DNA from: Vibrio scophthalmi LMG 19158
GTDB taxonomy: Bacteria; Pseudomonadota; Gammaproteobacteria; Enterobacterales; Vibrionaceae
Assembly (NCBI RefSeq): GCF_000222585.1
Contig: NZ_AFWE01000051.1
Coordinates: forward strand, 1-64,000
Direction: 5' to 3'
Length of the DNA stretch: 64,000 bases
Shown here: positions 35,312-45,352 of the stretch, one piece after another
How positions within the stretch are numbered: position 1 is the stretch's first letter
Layout of the letters: each line of letters starts with the position of its first letter
Made by a program: the position numbers and the translations under genes
The notes under the pieces: generated by a model
The model's input: the letters and a program-made list of their open reading frames with translations, nothing else
Told to the model about the DNA's origin: nothing
Database searches by the model: none

Positions 35312-37018
35312 TTAGTGGTACATCCGTCTCACGATGAAGGCGTCTGTTGGCAGTGAAAGCATCGATTCCTTATCTTCCATATAACGGCGTTCAAACGATG
35401 TCATCCGGTAACCGACGGGAGCAACGTCGATAATTTGTTTGACCAGTTTTTGCACCTCTGGATCTGAGATTGATACCGCTTGTTCTAGTTGCTTGTGCAG
35501 TTGAGGTACCAGTTGTTCGTATCGAGCCATTTTTAATCTCAATTTACTCTCGGGGTTTCTTGCCATACTCATGGCTGTCGCCCCGTTTTTACTCTCGATA
35601 TCCAATTGTGCGCCTGCTCGAGTTAGTAGCTTAATAATAGAGTATTGTCCCCTTTTACTCGCGGTCATCAGTGCCGTTTCACCCGTCTCTTTGTTTTGCT
35701 CATTAACATCAACGCCAATGCTAATTAAATATTTGACTACCTTTGGCGATTGAAGACTGGCCATCATTAATGGATTGAGGTCGTAACGACTGGAGATATC
35801 CAGACTGGCATTGGCCTGTACTAAACGTTCTACTATGGCGACGTGATCATCAAAGATTGCTTCTATCAGAGCAGAGTCTCCCCATTTGCCTTTTGCGTTG
35901 ATGTCGTCAACGCCGGCTTCTAATAGCAGGTTGACCACTTCCAACGAACCTCGAGAACTCGCAAATATTAGCGCGGTTCTAGCGTATTCAGGTTCTATTG
36001 CATTGACGTCGGCATTGGCCTTGATAAGCAACTGTGCAATAACAGGATTTCGTTGGATCGCCGCCACCATTAACGGAGTATAACCATAACCGTTAATGGC
36101 ATTGAGGTTAGCCCCTTCGCTGACGAGCTTATTCACGGCTTCGGCGCAGTCGTGATCAATGGCATAAAATAGCGGTTGTTGCTGCTGTTGACTGAAAGTT
36201 TGTTGGCATAGCGCCTTATCTTTAGGCAGCACAGAGTAAGCAGGTGGCTGGTACTGCTCAAGTAAGATCACAATCTCGTCATGACCATTTTCTTTGGCAT
36301 AATCTAATGGGGATTTACCAAAGTTGTCCCTTATATAAGTTCTTGGATTGGCTTTGAGTAGCTGTTTTACGGTTTCAGTATGGCCTTTATCGCTGGCGAA
36401 AATGAGGGCCGTTTGAGCGTTATAGCCATTGGATGATTGAATATCGACAGTGGCATTCTCTGCTAGCAGTTTTTCAACCATTGCGGCATTTCCTTCCCAG
36501 CTTGCCATCATTAAAGCGGTGAAACCACGCTCGTCAGCGAGATCGAAGTTTGCCTTGGCTTTAATTAATTCATCGACGATGTCTGCATGGTTGTTTTTGG
36601 CTGCGTACATCAGTGCGGTCATTGCGTTATCGTCGATGAGATCTGGCTTGGCGTTGGCAGCGATTAATTGTTGCGCTGCATGAATGCTGCCATTTTTAGC
36701 CGCGGCGATTAAGGCGGTGACCCCTGAGTGGGTGGCAGCATCAACGTTAGCCTCTGCTTTAATGAGTTGCTCGATGATCAATGATTGATCTTCGATGGCG
36801 GCATATATCAGTGGCGTCACGTGCAAATAGTCAGTCACGTTAGGATCTGCACCCATTTTGAGCATTTCACCGACTCTAATAGAACATTGGTATTCAACGG
36901 CGTTAAACAGCCGATCTGGCGCTGTAAAATCAAGATTATTGCATGGGTCTTGCTGGGCGTGGGTAGATGTCGATATGCCTGCTGCGATGACCAAGGTCAG
37001 CAGTAATTTTTTGCTCAT
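35312..37018 (-). CDS. Periplasmic ankyrin-repeat protein
   Basis: A 568-residue protein: signal peptide MSKKLLLTLVIAAGISTSTHAQ, then about a dozen ankyrin repeats (for example GVTALIAAAKNGSIHAAQQLIAANAKPDLID, repeated every 33 residues) in two arrays divided by a non-repeat section near residues 255-300 (YSVLPKDKALCQQTFSQQQQQ) and a helical C-terminus (about 490-568). The ATG at 37018 was taken since it starts the signal. Ankyrin arrays bind proteins; the partner is unknown. Stands alone, divergent from a ferredoxin-NADP reductase. Confidence 0.9.
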   Translation of the reverse strand: MSKKLLLTLVIAAGISTSTHAQQDPCNNLDFTAPDRLFNAVEYQCSIRVGEMLKMGADPNVTDYLHVTPLIYAAIEDQSLIIEQLIKAEANVDAATHSGVTALIAAAKNGSIHAAQQLIAANAKPDLIDDNAMTALMYAAKNNHADIVDELIKAKANFDLADERGFTALMMASWEGNAAMVEKLLAENATVDIQSSNGYNAQTALIFASDKGHTETVKQLLKANPRTYIRDNFGKSPLDYAKENGHDEIVILLEQYQPPAYSVLPKDKALCQQTFSQQQQQPLFYAIDHDCAEAVNKLVSEGANLNAINGYGYTPLMVAAIQRNPVIAQLLIKANADVNAIEPEYARTALIFASSRGSLEVVNLLLEAGVDDINAKGKWGDSALIEAIFDDHVAIVERLVQANASLDISSRYDLNPLMMASLQSPKVVKYLISIGVDVNEQNKETGETALMTASKRGQYSIIKLLTRAGAQLDIESKNGATAMSMARNPESKLRLKMARYEQLVPQLHKQLEQAVSISDPEVQKLVKQIIDVAPVGYRMTSFERRYMEDKESMLSLPTDAFIVRRMYH

Positions 37019-37334
37019 GGTGATGCTTATCTCCTGTGCAATGATAAAAAGAGGGGATGCTTGAAATTTAAAAAGCTCATCATGATCAGAATTCATGACG
37101 GTGATCGAATAAGGCTAAATAAAAACAGTGACTTATGCAATTGTCTTTGTTGGGAAATTAGCGCTCAACAGGTGATTTATTGTCTCGGATTGGTTGTGTG
37201 ATCAATGACATCAGCCCTTTGCCAAACCAAGAGAAGTACTATCGTTCAACAATAAAACACCCGCTTAAAAAATAGCGAATGGTCTATATTTTAAACTGTT
37301 AATAACGCTGTTGGTGATGAGACAAGAGGTGAAG
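37019..37334. other. 316-bp divergent intergenic region (ankyrin / fpr)
   Basis: AT-rich; no ORF with ribosome binding site and no strong repeat. Two divergent promoters are expected. Confidence 0.45.
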
Positions 37335-38099
37335 ATGAATGAAATAACAGGCTATTCTCAGGCGATCGTTGCGAAGCGAACCGACTGGACCAAGGAAATA
37401 TTCAGTCTTCGCTTAAGCGGCGCCAACCTCTCTTTTAAAGCGGGGCAATTCACCAAATTGGCATTACTCGATGATGAAGGTAATACTATCTCCCGGGCTT
37501 ACTCGCTGGTTAATGCGCCTCTGACGAGCAGTGATATGTTGGAATTTTTGATTATTGCTGATCCTAATGGACAACTGAGTCCGCGCTTACATCAACTAAA
37601 AGAAGGGCAAGCAATTTTTGTTGGTCAGAGAGCCAATGGTGACTTAACGTTTGAGTCGATTCCAAAGCAAAGTGATACGTTATGGTTACTTTCTACTGGA
37701 ACCGGCATTGGGCCTTTTCTTGCTTTGCTTGATGATCTCAATTTTAGGCCAAGTAACCGGCGAATCGTACTGGTTCATGCTGTTCGACATCAATCCGACC
37801 TCGTGTACCGTTACCTGATTAATCAGTTAGTTGAACAGTATCAAGGACGACTGATTTACCAGCCTATCGTGTCGAGAGAGCAAGTGCCAGAGGCGCTACA
37901 TGGTCGCATTCCAGCTCTTATTGAGAGTGGTGAATTGATGCAAGCAACCGACGCCGAATTTCATGCCGAAGAAAGCTTTGTTATGTTATGTGGCAATCCT
38001 GAAATGATCAAAAGTACCATCTCTACCTTAACCGAGAAGGGGCTTACTAAGCATCGTACAGCTCAAGCAGGTAATATTATCTACGAGCGTTATTGGTGA
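37335..38099 (+). CDS. fpr: Ferredoxin/flavodoxin--NADP+ reductase
   Basis: A 254-residue FNR with FAD-binding barrel (SRAYSLVNAP, the RxYS motif), NADP domain GTGIGPFLALL and the C-terminal FNR tail ending in aromatic YERYW, where the final Trp stacks on the flavin as in E. coli Fpr. The ATG at 37335 has GAGGTGAAG upstream; the frame at 37311 is too far. Supplies electrons to ferredoxin or flavodoxin and is oxidative-stress linked in E. coli; no SoxS box was identified here. Confidence 0.93.
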   Translation: MNEITGYSQAIVAKRTDWTKEIFSLRLSGANLSFKAGQFTKLALLDDEGNTISRAYSLVNAPLTSSDMLEFLIIADPNGQLSPRLHQLKEGQAIFVGQRANGDLTFESIPKQSDTLWLLSTGTGIGPFLALLDDLNFRPSNRRIVLVHAVRHQSDLVYRYLINQLVEQYQGRLIYQPIVSREQVPEALHGRIPALIESGELMQATDAEFHAEESFVMLCGNPEMIKSTISTLTEKGLTKHRTAQAGNIIYERYW

Positions 38100-38142
38100 C
38101 ATCCTACTAATGACGAAACGCAGTGTTTAAGTGAGTAAGGGC

Positions 38143-38170
38143 GAGCGAGTCATGGTCCGCTCGCTCTTTT
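38143..38170 (+). terminator. Terminator after fpr
   Basis: GAGCGAG with CTCGCTC (7-bp stem, 10-nt loop), then TTTT. Confidence 0.7.
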
Positions 38171-38237
38171 GTTGTCGGTGATAATACTCGACGAGTACGA
38201 TCAGTTAGGATGATAAATTGCCGATACCAACAGTCAT

Positions 38238-38564
38238 TTATGGCGCTTGATCAAGTTGCCAAAAATCAAGGATATGGACCGTCTCTTTGCATCGACCTTT
38301 TAAAATTTGATAGCTTGGTTCATAGGTTTTGCCAAGATAGGTAGTGCGAATGAGGTCGCCAGTATTCACATCGACCTGAGTGATAACTCTACCTTTAAAG
38401 TTTTGAAAAAGAACAAATTGCTCACTGCGGTACACCATTTGTTCTGGATAGAATAAAAAGGTATCGGTGGTTTCTAGTAGTTCACATTTTAAAGGTAAAG
38501 AGTTGGGCCCGGTGGCTGAGGCTGGAGTGGTTAGCAGCAGTACTGCGAAAATAATGCTATTCAT
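38238..38564 (-). CDS. Small secreted hypothetical protein
   Basis: A 108-residue protein with signal peptide MNSIIFAVLLLTTPASA, then a short beta-rich domain with two cysteines (KCELL and GRCKE) that could form a disulfide. The second of two tandem ATG codons (38564) has AGGAG at proper spacing. No family recognised. Confidence 0.7.
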   Translation of the reverse strand: MNSIIFAVLLLTTPASATGPNSLPLKCELLETTDTFLFYPEQMVYRSEQFVLFQNFKGRVITQVDVNTGDLIRTTYLGKTYEPSYQILKGRCKETVHILDFWQLDQAP

Positions 38565-38799
38565 CATACGCTCCTAGAAGGCTGCCTAAATGCTGATTTA
38601 AGTATAGGAGGCGGATAAGTAATAGGTGCAAAACTTTGTATCAAATTTAAGAATTCTATCTGCTCAGGCGTATGATTCAAGTGACATAAAGGCTTTGGGG
38701 AAATTTTCATCTGGTGAGAATCGCCGGAATTAACCTGTCGTGTTGTTGTTTCTTTCCACGTTACTCTGAACGTTAAAGGATGAAAATAATGGCAGAAAA

Positions 38800-39156
38800 A
38801 TGAATTTGATCGTTAATGTACATAAAGGTGTGCGCAAAGTTGGCTTTGAGATGGCAACGCGTCAAGCGTGGAAATGTGGTGTAAAGGCCAATGTCGTTAG
38901 CCGCGTTGTGGGCATCGCAAAAGGGCAAATTGTCTGTGTCATTGAAGGATGCCGAGCAGAATTATCGACACCACTCAATAATCCTCTGCATGATGACAGC
39001 AAACAAGGTCGTTACATTTTTATTGGTGGTGTGTGTTGGGAACCGAACTCGTTACTTGCCCCTGGTTTTCCTGAATTTATGTTTATGCATGTGCGTAATC
39101 TGAGTGCCAAACACAAGTATATGACCGATGAACAATTGCTGATGAATCTCGCTTAG
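38800..39156 (+). CDS. Hypothetical protein (118 aa) with coupled upstream mini-ORF
   Basis: A 118-residue protein with no signal or membrane segment. The ATG at 38800 overlaps the stop of an in-frame-shifted mini-ORF (ATG at 38780 or 38789, TGA at 38801-38803, encoding MKIMAEK) that has its own AAAGGA, so translation may be coupled. It precedes glpM by 12 bp on the same strand. No family recognised. Confidence 0.65.
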   Translation: MNLIVNVHKGVRKVGFEMATRQAWKCGVKANVVSRVVGIAKGQIVCVIEGCRAELSTPLNNPLHDDSKQGRYIFIGGVCWEPNSLLAPGFPEFMFMHVRNLSAKHKYMTDEQLLMNLA

Positions 39157-39168
39157 AAGAGCATTGTA

Positions 39169-39501
39169 ATGTTGGCTTTGTTTCTCAAAAGTATGCTGGG
39201 TGCTTTGGCTGTATTGGTTATTGCGCTTTTATCTCGCACACCATACTTTTTCGTTGCTGGATTAGTACCGCTGTTTCCGACTTTTGCTCTGATCGCACAC
39301 TATATTGTTGGTGAAGAGAAAGGGATGGAGGGGCTACGAGCAACTGCGTTGTTTGGGCTGTTTTCTTTACTGCCTTATGCTGCGTATTTACTTGCGGTTT
39401 ATTGGCTGAGTTATCGTTATCAATTACCGACGACGTTAGCTTTCGCCACAATCATTTGGTTACTCGCTGCTGCGGTATTACTGTTCTTTTGGACTCGATG
39501 A
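39169..39501 (+). CDS. glpM: GlpM-family membrane protein
   Basis: A 110-residue, four-helix membrane protein with the GlpM pattern (LLSRTPYFFVAGLVPLFPTFALIAHYIVG, then KGMEGLRATALFG). GlpM was first described beside glycerol metabolism genes and affects alginate in Pseudomonas; its biochemical role is unknown. Follows the 118-residue gene by 12 bp and ends at a strong terminator. Confidence 0.85.
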   Translation: MLALFLKSMLGALAVLVIALLSRTPYFFVAGLVPLFPTFALIAHYIVGEEKGMEGLRATALFGLFSLLPYAAYLLAVYWLSYRYQLPTTLAFATIIWLLAAAVLLFFWTR

Positions 39502-39513
39502 ATAAAGATAAAC

Positions 39514-39540
39514 AAAAAGGAGGCGATTGCCTCCTTTTTC
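39514..39540. terminator. Bidirectional terminator (glpM / nagB)
   Basis: AAAAAGGAGGC with GCCTCCTTTTT, loop GATT; 11-bp perfect stem. Confidence 0.93.
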
Positions 39541-39561
39541 ATCAATAGAGTGAACTAAAGA

Positions 39562-40362
39562 TTAGAAACCTTTGATGTTCTCAGCTTCTAGCTCATGGAA
39601 GTACTTAACTGTCTTCACTTTAAGCTCTTGAGTTGATGGCTCGTCACATACGATCACTGATTTAGGGTGTAGCTGAAGTGCAGATACAGTCCATAGGTGG
39701 TTAACGCTACCTTCAACTGCTGCTTCTAGAGCTAGCGCTTTGTTGTGGCCTGTAACCAGAATCATGATTTCTTGTGCGTCTAGTAGAGTGCCAACACCAA
39801 TCGTTAGTGCGTACTTAGGTACTTGGTTGATGTCGCCATCGAAGAAGCGAGAGTTCGCGATACGAGTTTCTTCAGTCAGAGTCTTAATACGAGTGCGTGA
39901 AGACAGAGAAGATGCTGGCTCGTTAAATGCGATATGACCGTCGTTACCTACGCCGCCCATGAATAGGTTGATTTTGCCGTAAGACTTGATTTTGTCTTCG
40001 TAACGTTGGCATTCAACTTCGTTATCAGCCGCGTTACCGTCAAGCAGGTTGATGTTCTCATCCTGAATGTCGATGTGGTTGAAGAAGTTGTTGTACATGA
40101 AAGAACGGTATGACTCTGGGTGATCCGCAGGGATACCAATGTACTCATCCATGTTGAAAGTAACTACGTGCTTAAAGCTAACTTCGCCAGCTTTGTGCAA
40201 TTCAATTAGTGCATTGTAAGTTGCTAGAGGAGTACCACCTGTTGGTAGACCTAGAACGAACGGACGCTCAGCTGTTGGTACGAAATCGTTAATACGTTTT
40301 ACGATATGCGCTGCTGCCCATTTACCTACTTGTGCTGCTTGTTGAAGCGGGATAAGTCTCAT
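39562..40362 (-). CDS. nagB: Glucosamine-6-phosphate deaminase
   Basis: A 266-residue NagB, the full family length. Signatures [28 protein letters not shown] and [21 protein letters not shown] are intact; it converts GlcN6P to fructose-6-phosphate and ammonium, ending the chitin and GlcNAc route important to vibrios. Start ATG has AGGGGC upstream. Codon use is unusually uniform, as in highly expressed genes. Confidence 0.96.
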   Translation of the reverse strand: MRLIPLQQAAQVGKWAAAHIVKRINDFVPTAERPFVLGLPTGGTPLATYNALIELHKAGEVSFKHVVTFNMDEYIGIPADHPESYRSFMYNNFFNHIDIQDENINLLDGNAADNEVECQRYEDKIKSYGKINLFMGGVGNDGHIAFNEPASSLSSRTRIKTLTEETRIANSRFFDGDINQVPKYALTIGVGTLLDAQEIMILVTGHNKALALEAAVEGSVNHLWTVSALQLHPKSVIVCDEPSTQELKVKTVKYFHELEAENIKGF

Positions 40363-40870
40363 TTTTTGCCCCTAATTATTGGAATTCAATATGCTGTACA
40401 CATTAATTCGCATTATAAAATAAGTGATCTGGTTGTTCTATTGTTTTTGGTCAATTTTTGTCATTTCTTTTTAAAATGATGCGATAAATGATAACGCATA
40501 CGATTGCTGAGCAATGTTCTCCCCGAGATGTATGCTATTTTATACGGAAGAGAAAAGGATTTTTTATTCAGCGAACTATCAATAGCGATTGGTTGTAATT
40601 GACGGATTTATAACATAATTATGTGAATTGATAAGTGAGTCACAAATTGATGAGCCGGTCGTTTACCCATCGATTTAGTTCGCGAATCAGCTCTAAGTGT
40701 GATGAAATCTCTCAATGTTTTCGGCAAAAAGCCGATATAGAGGTTAGTAACTTCAGGTGCAGGAACTAGAGTCTTGCAACAGGCTGCAATTGACTTTTCA
40801 CCGAACAACCTAAGAAAGGTTGGGGTAGAGCAAGTTAGCGACCATTAACTCAACGTGTGGCATAAAAATA
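40363..40870. other. 508-bp intergenic region between nagB and the SEL1 gene
   Basis: It holds the divergent nagB and SEL1 promoters. An AT-rich stretch 40403-40423 has one half of a NagC-like operator, too weak to call. From about 40600 to 40860 there are several short hairpins (for example AACCT-AAGAA-AGGTT near 40806-40820 and CGGC-AAAAA-GCCG near 40730), so a structured leader is possible. No ORF was found. Confidence 0.45.
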
Positions 40871-42100
40871 ATGAATATGATGGGGATCGCCATTAGTGCG
40901 ACCGGGTTACTCTTACTGCTGTTATTTGCTTGGATGCTGGCGCTGTCATTAAGACAAAAGCGTGTTGAACGCGAGCGTAAACAACGGGAAATCACCTACC
41001 GTAAAGCACTTGAACGTGACCGCAAGCAAGAAGAAGAGCAGCGCGTAAGGAAAGCGGAAAATGGTGACCTTACGATGATTTTGTACTTGGCGAAAGAAGC
41101 CGAACGAACCAATTTGCGCAAGGCGCTCTATTGGTATCATAAAGCCGCATTGCAAGACAACGTAACCGGCATGTACGGTATTGTTCGCATCAGTGAACGA
41201 ATGCGTGATGACATGGTGTTAAGAGAGCAGGCAAAATTCTGGAAAAAGGCCATTGCGGCGAGTGATGGTGATATGTCTGCGAAATTCCAAGTCGCAGAAG
41301 CGCTTTATTACGGCAGAGGTATTGAGCAGAATTTTGACAAGGGTTATGCATTAATGGAGCAAGCTGCATTACAACAATATGAACCAGCAATGCTGTTCCT
41401 TGGTGATTGGATGATTGCGAATGCCAACCCTTCCCCTAGTCCTGTCGCATCGACCGAGTGGTTTCGGAAAGTCGCACTATTACGTAACAACGAAGGTCGC
41501 ATGAAACTGGGCCTTAATTATCTGAATGGTATTGGTGTTGAAGAAGATTTTGCTCATGGGTGCTATTGGTTAGAGCGTGCCGCTGAAAAAGGCTATGTTC
41601 CAGCCATGTATAAGGCCGGTGAAATTTGGCTTGAGCATGGCGTGAGTGGCCGCAGTATTGCGTATATCTGGCTGTTCTTAGCAGGACAGATGGGGCATGA
41701 AGAAGCCCGAGTTTTGCGTGAACAAGTCGCGCTTAACTTGAGTGTTGATACTGTTGTGGGTTTGCAAGCGCTTGCAAAACCAATGCTTAAGCGAATATTA
41801 GCCAATAAAGTAAGTAAGCACGCCTTGATTAAAGCCTTCAATAAACTCTATAAGCGTGAGATCGACATAGACAAATATGATCCAATGCCATCGGTCACTA
41901 AAGACTCAGACACAGCATCTAAGTCTAACAGACAAGTAGAGAAAGAGATGACCAGCGAGGTATTATCGCAAGAAGAAACACTTGATGGGGGGCCTTTTCA
42001 GGCCATTGATGATTCATCCAATCAACAGCCTCAAGTGAGTGTCACATCAGCCGCCACGCTCGACTTCTCACAATCCCCCATGGATAGGTCGCGCAGTTAA
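40871..42100 (+). CDS. SEL1-repeat membrane-anchored protein
   Basis: A 409-residue protein with an N-terminal membrane anchor (about residues 5-25, ATGLLLLLLFAWMLALSL), a charged coiled-coil segment rich in Arg, Lys and Glu (30-65), then SEL1-like helical repeats (KALYWYHKAALQDNVTGMY; GYALMEQAALQQYEPAMLFLG; GCYWLERAAEKGYVPAMYKAG). The last 70 residues are polar and disordered. Cytosolic scaffold at the inner membrane is likely. An alternate ATG is at 40877. Confidence 0.85.
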   Translation: MNMMGIAISATGLLLLLLFAWMLALSLRQKRVERERKQREITYRKALERDRKQEEEQRVRKAENGDLTMILYLAKEAERTNLRKALYWYHKAALQDNVTGMYGIVRISERMRDDMVLREQAKFWKKAIAASDGDMSAKFQVAEALYYGRGIEQNFDKGYALMEQAALQQYEPAMLFLGDWMIANANPSPSPVASTEWFRKVALLRNNEGRMKLGLNYLNGIGVEEDFAHGCYWLERAAEKGYVPAMYKAGEIWLEHGVSGRSIAYIWLFLAGQMGHEEARVLREQVALNLSVDTVVGLQALAKPMLKRILANKVSKHALIKAFNKLYKREIDIDKYDPMPSVTKDSDTASKSNRQVEKEMTSEVLSQEETLDGGPFQAIDDSSNQQPQVSVTSAATLDFSQSPMDRSRS

Positions 42101-42141
42101 GCATGGTAGATTGTTAATCTCGCGATTAGAAAAAACCAATT

Positions 42142-42173
42142 AAAAAGCCCCGAGAGTGATCTCGGGGCTTTTT
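42142..42173. terminator. Bidirectional terminator (SEL1 gene / sstT)
   Basis: AAAAAGCCCCGAG with CTCGGGGCTTTTT, 13-bp perfect stem, loop AGTGAT. Confidence 0.93.
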
Positions 42174-42229
42174 TGCATTTACTTGTTGTGTGGTTTAAAC
42201 CACTAGGCCTAAACCTTATATCATCGGCT

Positions 42230-43453
42230 CTAACCGTGAGGTTGTTGCTTTTGTTTCTGTTTACAAACTGCAGCGGTAAAGACAACGTCCGTTGAGCTGT
42301 TTAGGGCTGTTTCAGCAGAATCTTGTACTACACCAATGATGAAGCCAACGGCAACCACCTGCATCGCGATCTCATCTGGAATACCAAACAGGCTACAAGC
42401 GAGCGGAATCAGTAGTAGTGAACCACCAGCAACACCTGAAGCTCCACACGCAGAAACCGCAGCAACAATACTCAGTAGCAACGCAGTAAGTAGGTCAATT
42501 TGGATACCTAGAGTATGGGCAGCGGCTAACGTTAATACCGTAATAGTAATCGCAGCGCCTGCCATGTTGATGGTTGCACCCAGTGGAATCGATACAGAGT
42601 AAGTATCTTCATCCAGATTTAGCTTTTCACACAACGCCATGTTCACTGGAATATTCGCTGCACTTGAACGAGTGAAGAATGCCGTAACACCACTTTCACG
42701 TAAGCATTGAAAAATCAGCGGGTATGGGTTTTCTCTGGTTTTAAACAGTACAATCAATGGGTTTACCACAAGAGCAATGACGGCCATTGCACCAAGTAGT
42801 ACCGCTAATAAGTGACCGTAGCTTGCGAGTGCAGAGAAGCCCGTTGTGGCGATGGTTGATGAAACAAGACCAAAAATACCAAACGGGGCGAGACGAATAA
42901 TGAAGCGTACAATTTGTGACACGCTGTTACTTAAGTCTTCAAAAACCGCTTTCGTAGTGCCTGATGCATGGTGCAGCGCCAGACCTAAACCGATCGCCCA
43001 CGCTAAAATACCAATATAGTTTGCGTTCATTAGTGCATGCACTGGGTTATCAACCACTTGGAAAAGCAGTGTATTGAGAACTTCAGCGATACCTTGCGGT
43101 GGGGTTGCCCCTTCAGCGCCTGACACCAGAGTTAGAGTGGTTGGAAAAAGAAAACTCATGCTCACTGCAGTTAACGCTGCGGTGAAGGTGCCAAAAAGGT
43201 ACAAGATCACGATAGGGCGCATGTAGGTATGCTGGTTTTTACGTTGATTGGCAATTGAAGCGGCCACCAAGATAAACACCAAGATCGGTGCGACGGCTTT
43301 TAGTGCGCCGACGAATAAGCTACCAAGTAAGCCTGCGCTTTGGGCTGATTCAGGTGCAATTAATGCCAGTGCGATACCCAAAATGATACCGACTAAGATT
43401 TGGAGCACTAAATTGCCTCGTGCAAATCGTGCTAAGAGAGAGTTGTGTTGCAT
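42230..43453 (-). CDS. sstT: Serine/threonine:Na+ symporter
   Basis: A 407-residue DAACS transporter of the SstT type: serine-rich hairpin ([12 protein letters not shown]) and the motif [11 protein letters not shown] in place of NMDGT, which distinguishes SstT from glutamate carriers. The ATG at 43453 (MQHNSLL) has AGGGATAAC upstream and matches family N-termini. Imports serine and threonine with Na+. Threonine is also the source of the quorum signal DPO sensed by VqmA in this window; a functional tie is only a suggestion. Confidence 0.93.
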   Translation of the reverse strand: MQHNSLLARFARGNLVLQILVGIILGIALALIAPESAQSAGLLGSLFVGALKAVAPILVFILVAASIANQRKNQHTYMRPIVILYLFGTFTAALTAVSMSFLFPTTLTLVSGAEGATPPQGIAEVLNTLLFQVVDNPVHALMNANYIGILAWAIGLGLALHHASGTTKAVFEDLSNSVSQIVRFIIRLAPFGIFGLVSSTIATTGFSALASYGHLLAVLLGAMAVIALVVNPLIVLFKTRENPYPLIFQCLRESGVTAFFTRSSAANIPVNMALCEKLNLDEDTYSVSIPLGATINMAGAAITITVLTLAAAHTLGIQIDLLTALLLSIVAAVSACGASGVAGGSLLLIPLACSLFGIPDEIAMQVVAVGFIIGVVQDSAETALNSSTDVVFTAAVCKQKQKQQPHG

Positions 43454-43669
43454 AGTTATCCCTGCGAAGTATTTATGTAATTCGATTGTATTACCCAAGT
43501 AATTAGTATTTTGGTGTGTCTTGGGCGTCGCTCAGCGAATGGCTACTGAGATAATTTATACTAGCGCTTTGAGATATTGTGTCTAGAAATAATTGGATAT
43601 TAGGGTTAAAGATTGCAATTTGTGATTTTTTGTGAATTTTATGTTGCATTTTAACGTTTACTTAGTGTT

Positions 43670-43695
43670 AAAAAAGAGGAGCGAATTGCTCCTCT
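43670..43695 (-). terminator. Terminator after rsgA
   Basis: AGAGGAGC with GCTCCTCT, loop GAATT, T run on the minus strand. Confidence 0.88.
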
Positions 43696-43720
43696 AATGC
43701 TGTCGACAAACGAAATTTAT

Positions 43721-44773
43721 CTAAAGGCCCTTCTTTCGTGAGCGGTTCTCTGTTTGTATTGAACGGCAAAATTTAGTGAATTGCTTGTCTTTGGATCGTT
43801 GTTCTGCCAGTGATGCGCTGTTTCGTTCTTGTTCACGCATTAGCTTTAGGTAGTTGTTGACGCGTCGTAGGTCGATTTGACCTGCATTTAATGCTTTATT
43901 GATCGCACATCCCGGTTCATTGACGTGTTGGCAGTCGGCAAATCGACATTGTTCAACCAGCGTTTGGATATCAGAAAATGTTTGTTCAACACCATCAGCG
44001 CAGTCATGAATTTGTAGCTCGCGCATTCCCGGCGTATCAATTAATACTCCACCACTTGGCAATAAGTGCAATGAACGGCTGGTGGTGGTATGGCGACCTT
44101 TGCTATCGTTTTCCCGAATATGGCCAGTCGATTGAGTGCTCTCGCCGAGTAAACTGTTCACTAAGGTGGATTTTCCGACACCGGAAGAGCCCATAAAGGC
44201 GACGGTTTTTCCGTTCTTACACCAAGCTAATAATGCTTGGCATTGCTCCGTTGAAAGCGCATTGACGACTTCTATCATCAGCATAGTATCGAGTGATTGG
44301 ACTTGTGCGCGTTTTTCTTCGGCGTCATTACACAAGTCGGCTTTGGTCAAGATAATAACGGGCTCGACATCGGCTTCATAAGCGATGGCAAGATAGCGTT
44401 CGATCCGATTTAAGTTGAAGTCATCGTTGAGCGAGCAAACAATAAACAAAGTAGTGATATTCGAGGTGATGAGCTGTTCTGCCACTTTGCTACCCGCAGC
44501 TTTGCGGCTAAATAGGGATTGGCGCTCAAGTAACCGGACAAATTGACCATGACGATCAAGTACGATCCAGTCGCCAACCGTCATGTCGGGTAGCGACTTG
44601 TGTATGGCGAGAGCCATTTCTCCCTGCTCACTGACGAGCGTGTAACCACTACGGTGATGTTCACTAATTCGAGCGATGGTATTGGATTCAAGCTCATCGA
44701 GCGTCAACTGAGTTTGAAATAAATGGTTCCAACCCAGTTGAGAGAGTGTTACGGGATGAACAGTGCTGTTCAT
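43721..44773 (-). CDS. rsgA: Ribosome small-subunit-dependent GTPase A (RsgA)
   Basis: A 350-residue circularly permuted GTPase: N-terminal OB-fold, G4 (LTKADL) before G1 ([10 protein letters not shown]) and G3 (DTPGM), and a C-terminal zinc finger ([16 protein letters not shown]). It matures the 30S subunit. Vibrios also have an RsgA on chromosome 1, so this may be a second copy; I cannot judge from one window. Confidence 0.9.
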   Translation of the reverse strand: MNSTVHPVTLSQLGWNHLFQTQLTLDELESNTIARISEHHRSGYTLVSEQGEMALAIHKSLPDMTVGDWIVLDRHGQFVRLLERQSLFSRKAAGSKVAEQLITSNITTLFIVCSLNDDFNLNRIERYLAIAYEADVEPVIILTKADLCNDAEEKRAQVQSLDTMLMIEVVNALSTEQCQALLAWCKNGKTVAFMGSSGVGKSTLVNSLLGESTQSTGHIRENDSKGRHTTTSRSLHLLPSGGVLIDTPGMRELQIHDCADGVEQTFSDIQTLVEQCRFADCQHVNEPGCAINKALNAGQIDLRRVNNYLKLMREQERNSASLAEQRSKDKQFTKFCRSIQTENRSRKKGL

Positions 44774-44847
44774 ATATTACTACCTCAAGCATGTGATGCC
44801 TGCTGTGAGCGATGCAGCATCAGGTCTATTGATTGCGAGAAGCATAA

Positions 44848-44878
44848 CAAAAGGGGCTGAGTTATGCTCAGCCCCTTT
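44848..44878 (-). terminator. Terminator of the copper operon
   Basis: AAAGGGGCTGAG with CTCAGCCCCTTT, 12-bp perfect stem with 5-nt loop, T-rich run on the minus strand. Confidence 0.9.
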
Positions 44879-44893
44879 CCCACTTAGTAATAA

Positions 44894-45340
44894 TTAATGA
44901 TGATGTTTCATTCCTTTCATCACCGCTTTGATAGGGGCATTGAAAGTTTGCTTTTCGCCATTGGCAAAAGTGAGTTCAACATCAATGCTTTCACCTTCAA
45001 CCAGAGGTTTAGTTAACTCAAATAGCATGATGTGCAAACTGCCAGGTTTTAACGAGACATGGCCTTGAGCTGGAATTTCAATTTGTTCTACTTGGCGCAT
45101 TTGCATAACATCGCCGTCATGGATAACGTCATGCAGCTCAACTTTGCCTGCTGCTGGTGTTGATGCCGCAACGATGGCGCGATCTTGTTCTGTGTGATTC
45201 ATTAATTCGACAAATACCGCGCTGGTTGCTGCGTTAGGTGGTGTCGCACGAGCGTATGGATGGTGCGTCATTATATCCATATTGGCATGAGCAATCGGGC
45301 TGAGCGCTAAGGCGGCTAAGAGCAAAGCGTTGAGTTTCAT
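44894..45340 (-). CDS. Copper chaperone PCu(A)C
   Basis: A 148-residue periplasmic protein: signal peptide ending PIAHA, then the PCuAC copper site pattern H-x(n)-M-x-M-x(n)-H-x-M (visible as ELHDVIHDGDVMQMRQV, then GSLHIMLF), and a His-rich end (MKGMKHHH). Delivers Cu(I) to the CuA or CuB site of cytochrome oxidase together with SCO, the gene directly upstream (12 bp). Confidence 0.93.
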   Translation of the reverse strand: MKLNALLLAALALSPIAHANMDIMTHHPYARATPPNAATSAVFVELMNHTEQDRAIVAASTPAAGKVELHDVIHDGDVMQMRQVEQIEIPAQGHVSLKPGSLHIMLFELTKPLVEGESIDVELTFANGEKQTFNAPIKAVMKGMKHHH

Positions 45341-45352
45341 TGTCAGTCCTTG

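Noticed and set aside
40403-40423. NagC operator upstream of nagB
   Set aside because: One half (TTAATTCGC) looks right, the other is weak; left uncalled.
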